From: Pigoraptor vietnamica
Taxonomy: Eukaryota > Opisthokonta > Filasterea
Length of the DNA: 64,000 nt
Direction of reading: 5' to 3'
Assembly: GCA_943704525.1 (NCBI GenBank)
Contig: CALSCQ010003162.1
Coordinates: 60,644 to 124,643, forward strand
In this document: positions 10,177 through 20,277 of the stretch, piece after piece
How the letters are laid out: each line of letters begins with the position of its first letter
Numbering within the stretch: the first letter of the stretch is position 1
The notes under the pieces: model-generated
Seen by the model: only the letters and a program-made list of their open reading frames with translations
Told to the model about the DNA's origin: nothing
The model's database searches: none
Position numbers and translations under genes: made by a program

Positions 10177-11117
10177 CTAGACAGCCTCGTGATGGGCAAG
10201 GATGACCATCGTGCGGTTGTGGTCGCGGAGCTTTCGGAAAAGCGAGGCGTAGAAGCGGCCGTGTAGGTAGAAGAGCACGGCCCACACGAGCCAGCAGAAG
10301 ATCATGAGGAACAGCTTGAAGTAGAAGGCAAAGTTGGTCGAGTTGGCGCCCAACAGGGGAATAAGAAATGAGCTGATGGTCCAGCCGATCGTGAAGCCCG
10401 CAATCACATACGAAGCAAGGTAAATCTTGAGCCGGCGTGACTCGGTCGAAGTGAGCGACACACGCCGCCACTGCGAGGGACCAAACTATGTGAGTAACGG
10501 TCACCCGCGCATTGAACCACAGAATTCGCATTGGAAATAAATGCATTGCGAATCCACTGCACCTGTTTCCATGGCTTGGTGCGGTACTCGACAATGTAGG
10601 GGAACTGGCAAATTTCGCAGCACATCTCGTCGGCCTTCTTGTTCGAGACGTTGATCCAATGCATGAGACATTCTTCGTGAACGAAACCGCCCGTACCCCG
10701 GCACAGACACGGCGAGAAGAGTCGCAGCGAGTCGTCGTGGACTCGGCAAATCCGGCATATGTCCCCGCACTCGGAGAACGCGGACCGCGTCGATTCCGAG
10801 CCCAACATGTTCAACGGCACCCGCAGCTCGGAAGTGTGTAATGCCACTACGCGCGACGTCTGTGCTTGTTCCGCACAGGGCCCCGCAGCCCCGCGCGGGA
10901 TGGGTCGCGGGACGCCACTGCCCGGCAATGCCTCGCCGCATTCCGTGAACTCAACCACGATCGAGTAAGCAGGCGGGTCGCGACTCTCGCCATACGACGA
11001 GCGCGCGCACGAGCGACTGCATGCTTCCTCATCAACCACGCTACTTGGCAGCGCCACGAAACACTCGACGTCGCGTCCGTCGGGCGCGTCCCTCACAGCC
11101 GCGAGCGCACTGTCCAT
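10177..11117 (-). CDS. MARCH-type RING-CH membrane E3 ubiquitin ligase
   Basis: Two exons (10521-11117 and 10177-10470) with a 50-nt intron give 296 aa. A RING-CH (C4HC3) finger lies near residues 118-170: CRICRVHDD, SPCLCRGTGGFVHEECLMHWI, CCEICQFPY, the Cys/His order of MARCH ligases. Downstream are two hydrophobic helices (LASYVIAGFTIGWTISSFLI and a second ending WAVLFYLHG), giving an N-in, C-in hairpin typical of the family. The ~115 residues before the finger are probably disordered. MARCH ligases ubiquitylate membrane proteins in the endomembrane system; substrate unknown. The gene converges on RPL12, with 192 bp between stops. Confidence 0.88.
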
Positions 11118-11456
11118 CTCCGTCCCGAAGGCCCCCCAAGGTCACTATCGCGAGCCCACAATGCCGTTCTCGCCAGGCATGTTCTTCTGACGCTGCGCTC
11201 GTTTCGTGGGCGAAGTCTTCCGTTCTTCAGCGATGCGACAAACACCTTCTGCGCCCACGTGAAAAGGTTGACCGTGACGTCCACCAGCGGACAACCCGGA
11301 CAATTAACACCCTATTCCATTTTGGGAACGTCCAGACATTCTGACGTCCAGACACAACTATATCGTCAATACTTTCACGGTTCCTCGTCGTTCAAAGTCA
11401 AGCGACGTTGACCAGTGCGGACATAGTGCGGCGCTGTCACAGGCGCGTCGTTGGCC
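11118..11456. other. Divergent promoter between MARCH and Aven genes
   Basis: About 340 bp between two start codons. It carries a short direct repeat, GACGTCCAG plus flank, near 11276-11284 and 11329-11352 (ACGTCCAGACA twice). I see no RNA gene or further coding exon. Confidence 0.4.
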
Positions 11457-12964
11457 ATGAGACCGGACGACAACAAGCACCGTGATGCCCTCCGCAAGCA
11501 GCACCAACAAGCAGCCAAGCGGCGGGATGCGCGGGCTGCGGGGTCAGCGCACGCAGAGCCCCAACGAGCAAACGATGCGCGCGGGAGAGGCAGGGGGAGA
11601 GGAAGTGGTGGAGCGGGGAAACATGCCGAGGGCCATGATTTCAGAGAGACGCCGAGCACAACACGGGCGGACGACGCACCGCACGTTGAGGACGAGGGCG
11701 AAAGTGACGGAGAAAGCGCGCCAAAGCACTTTGGGCGGCGGCAAATTTCGAGCAATTGGAGCCGCTATGAGTTGCCAGTTGCAGGCATGTGCTTGTGCGC
11801 TGTGTTTTTTGACTCGCCACCCACTCATTCGGCGATGCGCAGATAAGGACGTTGGCGCGCTCGATTTTGCCGAGGCCGTGGAGAGTTCCGGTGTGTGCCG
11901 ATCGCCCGTTTGCACGAGCGTGTACAACGGGATCTTGCGTGCGCGCTGTCTATTTTTCCATTGTGAAGACACCGGCAAACACATGCGAGCGAAAGACTGA
12001 CGCTCATTGGCCCTCCTTCCTCAGCTGCGCGCACGAGTGCGCCTGATGACACGTTTCGCTTCCGCGACGAGAAGGACTGGCAGGCCCGCCCTCTCTTTCT
12101 AGTTGACGCTCCGCCGGTGTGTGTGCCGCACTGTCTTCTCTGTGCGCATTTGCAGTTTGCACTTGCTTGCCACTACTTGTGCCCGAGTGCTGACTCGCCT
12201 TCGCCAGGACGTCGCATCGTATCTTTCGCTCGACTGCGACCGAATAGCTGCGATGCTCATGACCGTGCCGCTGCACAAACGCATTGATATCTCTCGCGAC
12301 AAAATGGACGTGGGTGATGCCTGCATACACTCGTGTGCACATCCCGCACGCTGACTTACGCACGCACAGGCGTCGGCGCTCGCCTTTGCCGAGGAAGACG
12401 CGGCCTTCAGGGCGCGGGCGCTTCGCAACGTACCAAGCGCAACACCCGCGGTCACAATGTCAGGTTCTTCGATGAGGGCTTTGCCGTCGCGCGTGACGAC
12501 GACGGCGGTGCAAGTCGCACCACACATCGGAATTTCCGAGAGCTCGCAGGAGAGACTGCCAGGGCGACCCCCACAACAGAGCACGGCTGCGCCTGCACCG
12601 AGCGACGACGAACTCGACGCACTCCTTGCGGGAGGTCAGCCGTATCGTTGTCATTGGTTTTGCAAACGTGAGCGTGCCTGGTCTGATATCTTATTCCCTC
12701 TATTTTACCACCCACGCACACGCACACACACGCCCAAACAAACAAACGCACGCAGACTCCGGCCCACAGCGCGCACCGTCACCGACATCCTTGACGAATG
12801 CACCCGCGTTCATTGCGCACCACGCTGCGCCCTCGCCCACCCAAGACCCCGCGCCACCGCACACGGAAGCAAGCGTCCCGGCCGAATCCACTTCGCCGGT
12901 GGCCCGCCCGTCCGTGTCCGCTCCGCCGTCGCTGGACGACTGGCTTGATTCAATGCTGGAGTGA
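11457..12964 (+). CDS. AVEN: Aven-like cell death regulator / RG-rich RNA-binding protein
   Basis: Six exons (11457-11784, 11843-11890, 12025-12116, 12208-12309, 12370-12634, 12756-12964) close in phase and give 347 aa. Landmarks follow animal Aven in order: an RG-rich N-terminus (GRGRGRGSGG), HFGRRQISSNWSRYE (Aven F-S-R-R-K-x-x-S-N-W-x-R-Y), DDTFRFRDEKDW (F-x-Q-F-R-F-A-E-E-K-E-W), LFLVDAPP, then DELDALL and the C-terminal LDDWLDSMLE (Aven ends with E-L-E-D-W-L-D-S-M). Aven binds structured mRNAs through its RGG region and modulates apoptosis and ATM signalling in animals. Here only the conserved blocks are sure; the role is inferred. Intron 1 uses a GC donor (CAG then GCATGT), the only way to keep the frame. 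The stop is 32 bp from the stop of the convergent neighbour. Confidence 0.85.
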
Positions 12965-12996
12965 GGGCAACTGCTCCTTTCGGTGTCGCATGCACC

Positions 12997-14235
12997 TCAC
13001 GCGTGCCTGCGCGACAGAAGCCGCTCGAGGCCGTCGATGAGGTCGCCGTTTCGCTCGCCGAATATGCTGCGGACGCGCGCGAGTGTCGTGTCCTTGGACT
13101 GTGTGCCGGCGTTGAGCGCCTTGATATTGTGGATGAAATCCTCAAACTGCGCGATAAGCGAAAGAGGCGGATGAAGCAGGCCGTGAGTGACACAGGCGCC
13201 CATGTGAACAGCAACGGCAACGTGCAGCACACGCTTTCATGCGAGAGCACCCACGTCCTCGGCCGCCAGCCGCGCCTTGACGGTGCGGAAAAACTCCTTC
13301 GACTCGCCCGCACTGCTGGCCGTGCTGAGTGTGGGGCTCGCGGGGCCTGCGCGGCAACAAAGTCACGTGAGCGCTGCGAAACAGCAGGACAGTCGCACCG
13401 GGCACACTCACGCTTGTGCACGGAGAGGAACTGGTTGCGCGGCGTGGACGAAGCGCCCGCAGCACCCCCCGCGCCGTGGGATGGGTGGCCACCGGACGAC
13501 ACGCCGTCGAGAAAGTCACTGCGCACAGAGCGTTAAACAAACACACAACGTCCCAACTCAAGGGCCATCAATCACGCACACGCACACACCTGTAGTCCCC
13601 AGTGTAGTCATCGCCACGGCGCTTGACGGGCGAGAGGGTCGCGGCGGGCGGGGCTGGCGACCCGCCCTGCGCGGCCGGGGTGCCACCCGGTGTGCCGTAC
13701 CTCCCTTCCACGCGGCGCGAGGCCTCTGCGCTGAGTTCCGACTCGTCAAACACCGAGATAATGGCCTGCTTGAATGCCGACAGCTTCGACACGTCGACGG
13801 AGACGCGCTTGAGGGCCTGGTTCGCGCGCGCAAGCTCCTGCTCGAGCTGCTCCGCACGGCGCTGCTGCTGGGCCAGCGCGTCTGTGCGCTCCGCCAGAAG
13901 AGCCTGCAGGCGCGCAATCTCCCCTTGCTTCTCGGCGACCTGCGCGCGAGCTGTGTCAGCGTGTGGGAGCTCAACATGCGTGGGTGTGCATGGGCGTGTA
14001 TGCATGTAGAGGAATGCACAGGTATTCACGCCTGCTCGCGCGCGATTTCACGCCCGCTTGTTCGCGCGTTTATCCCTCCTCACGTGCATGCTTGCGGGCG
14101 CGAGTGGGTTGCGGCTGCACTGTGTCTCGTGCACGGCAGGATGGAACACACCTTCTGACGAAAGCCCTGCCGCAGCATGCGCACCGCAGTCTCAAACTGC
14201 TCATCGGCCGCCGTCATCTCGCCGTCGGTGTCCAT
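12997..14235 (-). CDS. At4g15545-like coiled-coil protein
   Basis: Five exons (14152-14235, 13590-13939, 13412-13518, 13255-13346, 12997-13146) close in phase and give 260 aa. A coiled coil covers residues ~28-85 (EKQGEIARLQALLAERTDAL onward), followed by LSAFKQAIISVF. A low-complexity linker leads to the C-terminal block SKEFFRTVKARLAAEDFEDF, then NIKALNAGTQSKDTTL and IFGERNGDLIDGLERLL. This block has the spacing of the plant At4g15545 family (GKEFFRQAR, then F-x-x-F-L-x-N-V-K-x-L-N, then T-x-E-E-T-L and IFG-x-x-N-x-D-L). The family has no settled function that I know of. The start was chosen as the first Met before a clean GTGTGT donor. Confidence 0.75.
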
Positions 14236-14545
14236 TTCGCACGTCGCCGCAAAGAGAGACGGTTTTCTTGCCGCACTAAGCTAACGCAAGGCAGATTCGC
14301 CGAGTCGATCATGGCCTTGAGCACTTTGCGCCTTCAAATAGCTGAGAGCGGATCAGTCGTCACGTGCCCGTCACTGCGGCGAATCGAACCGAGTGTTCCG
14401 TTTTTGTAACCGATTACGCTGACAGGCACTGTCCCTTTGTTTCAGGTGCGCTCGATCGCTGTCGTCGAGTCAACGCCCGTGTGCTGCGAACGAGGAGTCT
14501 GCTGTGGCGCGCGTGCTTGCTGGAATGTGAGGGATCGCCGGAGCA
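14236..14545. other. Divergent promoter with tRNA-like inverted repeat
   Basis: 310 bp between the At4g15545-like gene and the site-1 protease. It contains a CACGTG at 14361-14366 and, overlapping it, an inverted structure at 14364-14429 described under findings. No complete tRNA or coding exon is evident. Confidence 0.4.
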
Positions 14546-17500
14546 ATGCGCGGCGTGCGCGTGGCCGCAGCGCTGGTTCTCGCGTCGGCGGCGCTCTTCT
14601 GCGTGGAAGTCGCGCGTGCGGTGCCCAAAGATGCGTGCGGCAGTGGCGAGCTGCTGTCGAATGGCACCGGCGCGTTCCGCTTTGCCGCCGACTCGGACGG
14701 CCGCGAGTACATTGTAACGCTGCGGGGTTACTACGCGAGGGATGCCGGCGCGCGCATCGTGCATCGCGCACTGCGCTCCATTGCGCCGGACGGGCGCGGT
14801 CTCTGTGAGGTCGTCGAGAGGGACAATGCGCTGCGGCGGCTTCCGTCGGACTTTGTTCTGCTGCGCGTGGGTTGGGTTTTTCACAAGTTGCATGACACCT
14901 CCCTGTCTATTCACACTCTGCCTATTCACCATTCGCTGTCCCACTCATGCATTGTGTTTACGGACTACCCGTTTGTCACAGTTTTACAACACGAGCTCTG
15001 ACGGCGCGCTGACCGAGGCGCTCGCGGCACTCCGTCGGTACCCACTCGTGCGTCGCGTCTCGCCAAACATGCGCCTCACGCGCTCCCCGCTTGCGCTGGC
15101 CGACGGCGGGGACGACGGTGCCGCGTTTGAGCCACCGCGTCTGGCGCGCCGCCTTGCGTTCGATCCCACTGAGGACGAGATGGAAGACAGCGGTGGCGCG
15201 CAGTGGCCGGGGCAATGGGACGGGTGGGACGGTGCGGGTGTCGGGGGCCGGAGGCTGTTGGGCAAGGGCGTGCAGCGACCAGTGAGCGCACTCCTCCAGG
15301 CAGACCTGCTGTGGACGAGGGGCTTTACAGGCAAGGTGGGCCACATGCGCTCGGTCCTCTCTTGTGGCGCCGTTGGGGCTGTGTGTGTGTTGCCTGCAGT
15401 GGCGCTGAGACGCTGTCGGTCGCAGGGCATTCGCGTGGCCATCTTCGACACGGGCCTTCGGGAAGACCACCCGCACTTCCGCAATGTAGTCGACCGCACC
15501 GACTGGACGGACGAGGAGACGCTGGTGGGTGGCGTGTGCCGTGGCCAAGTGTCTGGGGGCTGCAGAGGCAGTGTGAGATGCATTCGTCGCTCAACGGTCG
15601 CACGCGCAGGACGACAACCTCGGCCACGGCACGTTCGTTGCGGGCGTCATCGCAAGCTCCCGCGAGTGCCTTGGGATCGCGCCGGATGCCGATCTCTTTA
15701 TCTTCCGCGTGTTCACCGTTAACCAAGTGGGCCTCGTTCTCGTGTGGCATTATGCGCGCCATGTGCGCTCTCCTTGCAGTGTGTGCGCACGACATCAGCG
15801 CGCACTTGGCGTGGCGCACGACATCAGCGCGCACTTAAATATCGGCGCCTCTGACAAACCTGACGTGCGTGGGTCTCACTTGCTCACAGCGCCTCGTCCC
15901 CGCGCGCAGGTGTCGTACACGTCGTGGTTCCTGGACGCCTTCAACTACGCCATCCTCAAGCGCATCCACGTGCTCAATCTTAGCATCGGTGGACCCGACT
16001 TTCTCGACCAGCCGTTTGTGGAAAAGGTCCGTTGTGCACGCGCCTTTTCTTGCTCTGCACACAAGTCACTGCTGTCTGTCCCTTATCCATACACCTTCGT
16101 TTCTGTGTCAGGTGTGGGAGCTGTCCGCGAACGGCGTCGTCATGGTCTCCGCGATCGGCAACGACGGTCCCCTCTACGGCACGCTCAACAACCCCGCCGA
16201 CATGATGGACGTCGTCGGCGTCGGCGGCACCGACTACGAGCAGAACATTGCCGCGTTCTCGTCGCGTGGGATGACGGCGTGGGAGCTGCCCGCTGGGTAT
16301 GGCCGCGTCAAGCCAGACGTCGTCACCTACGGGTATCAGGTTGCTGGCTCGCACAAGCGCTCCGGCTGTCGCACGCTCTCTGGAACGAGCGTTGCGTCGC
16401 CCGTCGTCGCCGGCGCGGTGGCCCTCCTCTGCAGCGTGATACCGGAGGCGCGGCGCGGCGCCCTGATCAATCCGGCGACGCTCAAGCAGGCGCTCGTCGA
16501 GTCTGCGGTGCGCATCGAGGGGCCAAACATGTTCGAGCAGGGCGCGGGGCGTCTGGACCTCGTCGCGGCATACGAACGGCTGAGCAACTACCAGCCCCGC
16601 GCGAGTGCCGTGCCGCCATCGCTCGATCTTACGCAGTGCCCCTACGCGTGGCCGTACTGCACGCAGCCGCTGTATTATGGCGCGCTCCCGATCTACGTCA
16701 ACGTCACGGTGCTGAACGGCATGGGTGTTGCCGGGGTTTTCGCGCGCCCGCCGGTGTTTGTGCCGGCCACAGGAAGCGCGGGAGTTCTGAGCGTCAAGTT
16801 TCGATGGAGCGATGTGCTGTGGCCGTGGTCGGGGTATCTCAGCGTCGGCCTCACTGTGCTGGAGAAGGGCTTTGAATACGACGGCGTGGTGTCGGGCACG
16901 ATCGAGTTTGAAGTGCGATCGCCGGGGCAGGTGGGTTGGGTGCCGAGGGTAGCCGCTTCGCTCCAACCGCATCGCCTCCCAAAGCCACGACCACGCACGC
17001 GTCTCTCTGTAGCTGATTGTTTCTGTACTGCGCGCAGGGCCACGGGCTCATTTCGGCGGTGACCGTGCCGCTGTCCGTGCGGGTAGTGCCGACGCCGCCG
17101 CGCAGCCAGCGGGTGCTGTGGGACCAGTTCCACAGCCTGCGGTACCCGTCGGGCTACTTCCCACGCGACAACCTGCGCATGAAGATGGACCCGCTGGACT
17201 GGAACGGCGATCACGTGCACACGAACTTCAGAGACCTCTACGGCGCCCTCCGCGAGGTGCGGCTCAGTGCGATGCATTTTTTTCGTTGCCTCGGACATGC
17301 GACCCTAGCCATTTATCGTCATATTGCCGTTTTGCATTGTTGTTCTTCACATTGCATCAGTTTCAATGTGCTGTGCCGTACTGCCTTTGCAGCCTCTAAT
17401 TGTCCGCGCCTCGGCTGCGCTTACGTGTTCGCGTGCTCACATTGCCTTTTCCTGGGTGACCAGCGCGGGTACTTTGTGGAGGTGCTCGGCGAGCCGCTCA

Positions 17501-19024
17501 CGTGCTTTGACGCGCGCCAATACGGCACGCTCATTATTGCGGATTCGGAGGACGAGTTTCATCCGTCGGAGGTGGAAAAGCTCCGCGCGGACGTCGAAGA
17601 CCTCGGCCTCTCCGTGCTCGTGCTGGCCGAGTGGTTCAGCACGGACATTATGAAGGACAAGATTCGCTTCTTCGACGAGAACACGCGGCAGTGGTGGACG
17701 CCGGGTGTGTGCTGCAATGCCGTGGGCTGTGAATGTGCCGTGTGCTGTGGATGTGCCGTGTGCTGTGGATGTGAGCGTCGGCGATTGGCCGGTCAGTAGA
17801 TGTGCACTGAATGACCATATTCGCACGGCCGCAGAGACCGGCGGCGGCAATGTGCCCGCCCTCAACGACCTCCTCGACCATTTTGGCGTTGCGCTCGGCG
17901 GCGACGTGTACGAGGGCGTCGTCGCTGCGGGGGATGACGACGTCGACGTTCTCTCCGCCAGCAGCATTGTGCGCTTCCCGCAGCGCGGCTTTCTGCTCCA
18001 AGCCGATCTCATGGACCTCGTGGGTGGCCACTGTTCTCGTCGCTGAGACGCCTGTCCGCGCGGTGGATGCCATTCAGTTTTCCGCACACGCGGTCGCTGA
18101 CGGAGTGCCTCGCAGGGCGCTGAGATGGTGAAGGGTCTCGTGCATAAGGCGCAGGATGTCGCCATTCTCGGGCTGCTGCAGACGCCCGTCGACGGCGGCC
18201 GAATTGTCGTGTACACGGATTCAACCTGTGCGGATTCGGCGCACGCTAAGGGCACGTGCTTTCCCTTCATGGTGAGTGCCGTTTACGCCTGTGCGAGTGC
18301 TTGCACGCACACCGTGACACGCTCGTTCGCACCCGCAGGGCAAACTGGTGGAGTATGCCGCCACGGGAATTCTTGACACAGCGCTTGCGCGAAGTTGCAA
18401 GCGCCTGACGGAGCGCTACGAAAACGGTGCGCGGCGTTCTGCGCGTTTTCAGTTTCGCGCAGCAATTGCGGCCTGTGCGTCTCATGCCTTGTCTTGCAGG
18501 AGTGCCTCCCAAGCGGGTGCAGACGAATCTCCGCAGCTACTCGCGCGTGCTAGATCCGCGCGCGGGCTTTCGCACGCTGCCGACGTGCGGCAATGGAACG
18601 GTCATCGATCGGCGGCCTGACGCGGCGCTTGTCGGTGAGTGCCCGCGCGTTTTCGCACGCTCTTTTTTGTGCTAATTTCGTGCGCTCTTTTTCGTGCTAA
18701 TCTCGTGTGCTCGCAGGCGAAGCGGCTGTTGACGGTTTGCTGAATGCGAAGCGAGGATGGTGCGTTTTGCAGCTGGTTGCTACCGCTGTTGTTGCTGTTC
18801 GTCGCCGAGCCTCTCACCATTTTTTCCCCAACCGCCCGTGCAGGGTCCACCCGTCCTTTTCAGGCCCTCGCGATGGAGATGCGGCTGTCGGTCCCCGTGG
18901 CCGTGCGGGCGACAGCCGCATCCAGTGGTTTCTCTTTGTCGTCGGAGTCATGGCATTCGTCGGTTACTCGGTGTGCGGGCCGCGCGGTCGGCGGCGTGTG
19001 AAGACGGTCGTCCCTTCCGTGTAG
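14546..19024 (+). CDS. MBTPS1: Site-1 protease (membrane-bound subtilisin-kexin isozyme)
   Basis: Fourteen exons (14546-14866, 14982-15335, 15426-15524, 15610-15726, 15910-16026, 16112-16930, 17038-17256, 17464-17704, 17835-18019, 18116-18271, 18339-18426, 18500-18634, 17-nt-spaced 18717-18759, 18844-19024) give 1024 aa; human S1P has 1052. A signal peptide (residues 1-25) and prodomain end at RRLL (~197-200), the autoprocessing site of S1P. Catalytic residues: D233 in FDTGL, H264 in [12 protein letters not shown], oxyanion N353 in [16 protein letters not shown]429 in SGTSVASP; the spacing equals that of human S1P. A long lumenal region (RQWWTPETGG block) precedes one membrane helix ([17 protein letters not shown]) and a basic cytosolic tail. 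S1P works in the Golgi, cutting SREBP/ATF6-type factors and GlcNAc-phosphotransferase in animals. Confidence 0.95.
15784..15835 (+). repeat. 23-nt direct repeat pair in S1P intron 4
   Basis: Two perfect 23-nt copies (15784-15806 and 15813-15835), each starting GCGCACGACATCAGCG, lie six bases apart inside intron 4. They do not touch the splice sites. Confidence 0.85.
17733..17768 (+). repeat. 18-nt tandem repeat in S1P intron 8
   Basis: Two adjacent copies of ATGTGCCGTGTGCTGTGG plus degenerate flanking half-units begin about 30 nt after the exon 8 donor. Confidence 0.8.
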
Positions 19025-19399
19025 CAGCTCCCGCTCCCTGCGTCAGCTGCGTGCGCGTGCTGGCGTGTGCTGCCTGCCTTGCTGCGTCCGTTTGCTGGCG
19101 TGCGTCTGCGTTTGTGTGCGTTGCGTGCGGCAGGCGTACTGAAAGAGCGCCTTGATGGCGCCTGGACATGGCGAGGGGTAACCGGATCACCATAGTCAAC
19201 ACATTGTACGAATACACAAGAGAGAGTGAGAGAGTGAAGAAAAGAACGGGCGCGCACACACAAAACACACACGCACACACAAAGAGTTACACAACGCGCG
19301 CATCGTGTGGGCTTCATTTACTGCGTTCGTGTGTCTCTTGTTGCGCACGCGTTGATTTGAACTTCAATACCGTAGCCGGCGTCACATTGCATTCGAGGC
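19025..19399. other. Intergenic region between S1P and UPF0669 gene
   Basis: S1P 3' flank plus promoter of the next gene. It holds a short purine/AC-rich low-complexity stretch (19200-19300, AGAGAG and ACACAC runs). No gene seen. Confidence 0.5.
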
Positions 19400-20146
19400 A
19401 TGAGGATGACGCGCCCGCTCGTGCTGTGCGTCGTCGTCCTCGCCGCACTCGTTGCCGCGCGTGCGGACACCAACCCCTACGAACGCGCCGAACACGTTGC
19501 GTCGGAGTCGCATTCCGACGCCCTCCAAGGGGGGGCATTCGGAGACGACGCGAACCCAACGTCCCTTGACGCTCCCTTCGAGACGAGCGAGGAGCGAGCT
19601 ATGCGTGTGCCCGCTGTGAGCCTTCAGGTCGGCGGATCCGCGGAAGGGCACGTGCTGCCGGACTCCTTCGCGCACTACCGCGTGTCTGCGCAGAGCGACT
19701 TTGCGGTCATTTTGGAGACGCTGTCGGGTGATGCCGATGCGTATGTGCGCAAGGGCGCGCGGGCGACCGTGCTGGACTTTGACGTCTCTTCCACGAGTTG
19801 TGGGCTCGACGTCCTCAACGTGACGGTCCACGTGTCGGATACGCCGAACGGGCAGCAAACGAGCGCGAACCCGGAGGACTACTACGTGTCTGTCTATGGG
19901 CATCCGCTGGCGGTCGAGGGCTCGTCGTACGTGCTGCATGTCGTGGGGAGCGCGAGCCCCGTTCCCTACGACGAAGAGGACGAGCCAAAGGCACACCGCA
20001 CAGGGCACAGCGCGTCAGGGCAGGCGGCACACGCGCAGCAGCCGCGGCGAAACTACGGGCCGAAAGAGCCGCGCAAGGAACCGTCGACGCTGTGGGACTT
20101 GCTGGGCATTATGGCGCAGATGCTGTTTCAGGCACTCGAGCCATGA
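19400..20146 (+). CDS. UPF0669 (C6orf120-like) secreted protein
   Basis: A single exon of 248 aa. Residues 1-22 (MTRPLVLCVVVLAALVAARA after an initial MR) form a signal peptide. The core SDFAVILETLSGDADAYV, the conserved TSCGLDVLNV, YYVSVYGHP and YVLHVVG, and the terminal WDLLGIMAQMLFQ match animal C6orf120 (which has LRMRSLKGDADLYVS, SATCGPD, GIGVYGHP and a hydrophobic end). The fold resembles a pre-peptidase C-terminal beta-sandwich, as the GDADLYV motif is typical of it. Human C6orf120 is an N-glycosylated secreted protein of unclear role; one NVT sequon is visible here. A Lys/Glu/Gln-rich linker precedes the hydrophobic C-terminal helix. No intron, unlike almost all neighbours. Confidence 0.85.
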   Translation: MRMTRPLVLCVVVLAALVAARADTNPYERAEHVASESHSDALQGGAFGDDANPTSLDAPFETSEERAMRVPAVSLQVGGSAEGHVLPDSFAHYRVSAQSDFAVILETLSGDADAYVRKGARATVLDFDVSSTSCGLDVLNVTVHVSDTPNGQQTSANPEDYYVSVYGHPLAVEGSSYVLHVVGSASPVPYDEEDEPKAHRTGHSASGQAAHAQQPRRNYGPKEPRKEPSTLWDLLGIMAQMLFQALEP

Positions 20147-20277
20147 GATAAAATTGACCAAGAAAGCGAGCAAAAGAATAGTGCGTCTCGTCGCTGGGAA
20201 ATGCCGTGACACTGTGCACACAACGGCGCACACTTTAGAGACGCAGGCACACCAAAGGCATCTTCATTCAGAGGGCA

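Noticed and set aside
10479-10520. Alternative donor GTGACC in the MARCH intron
   Set aside because: It would leave an intron of about 34 nt, shorter than any other here. GTGGTT gives 50 nt and phase 0.
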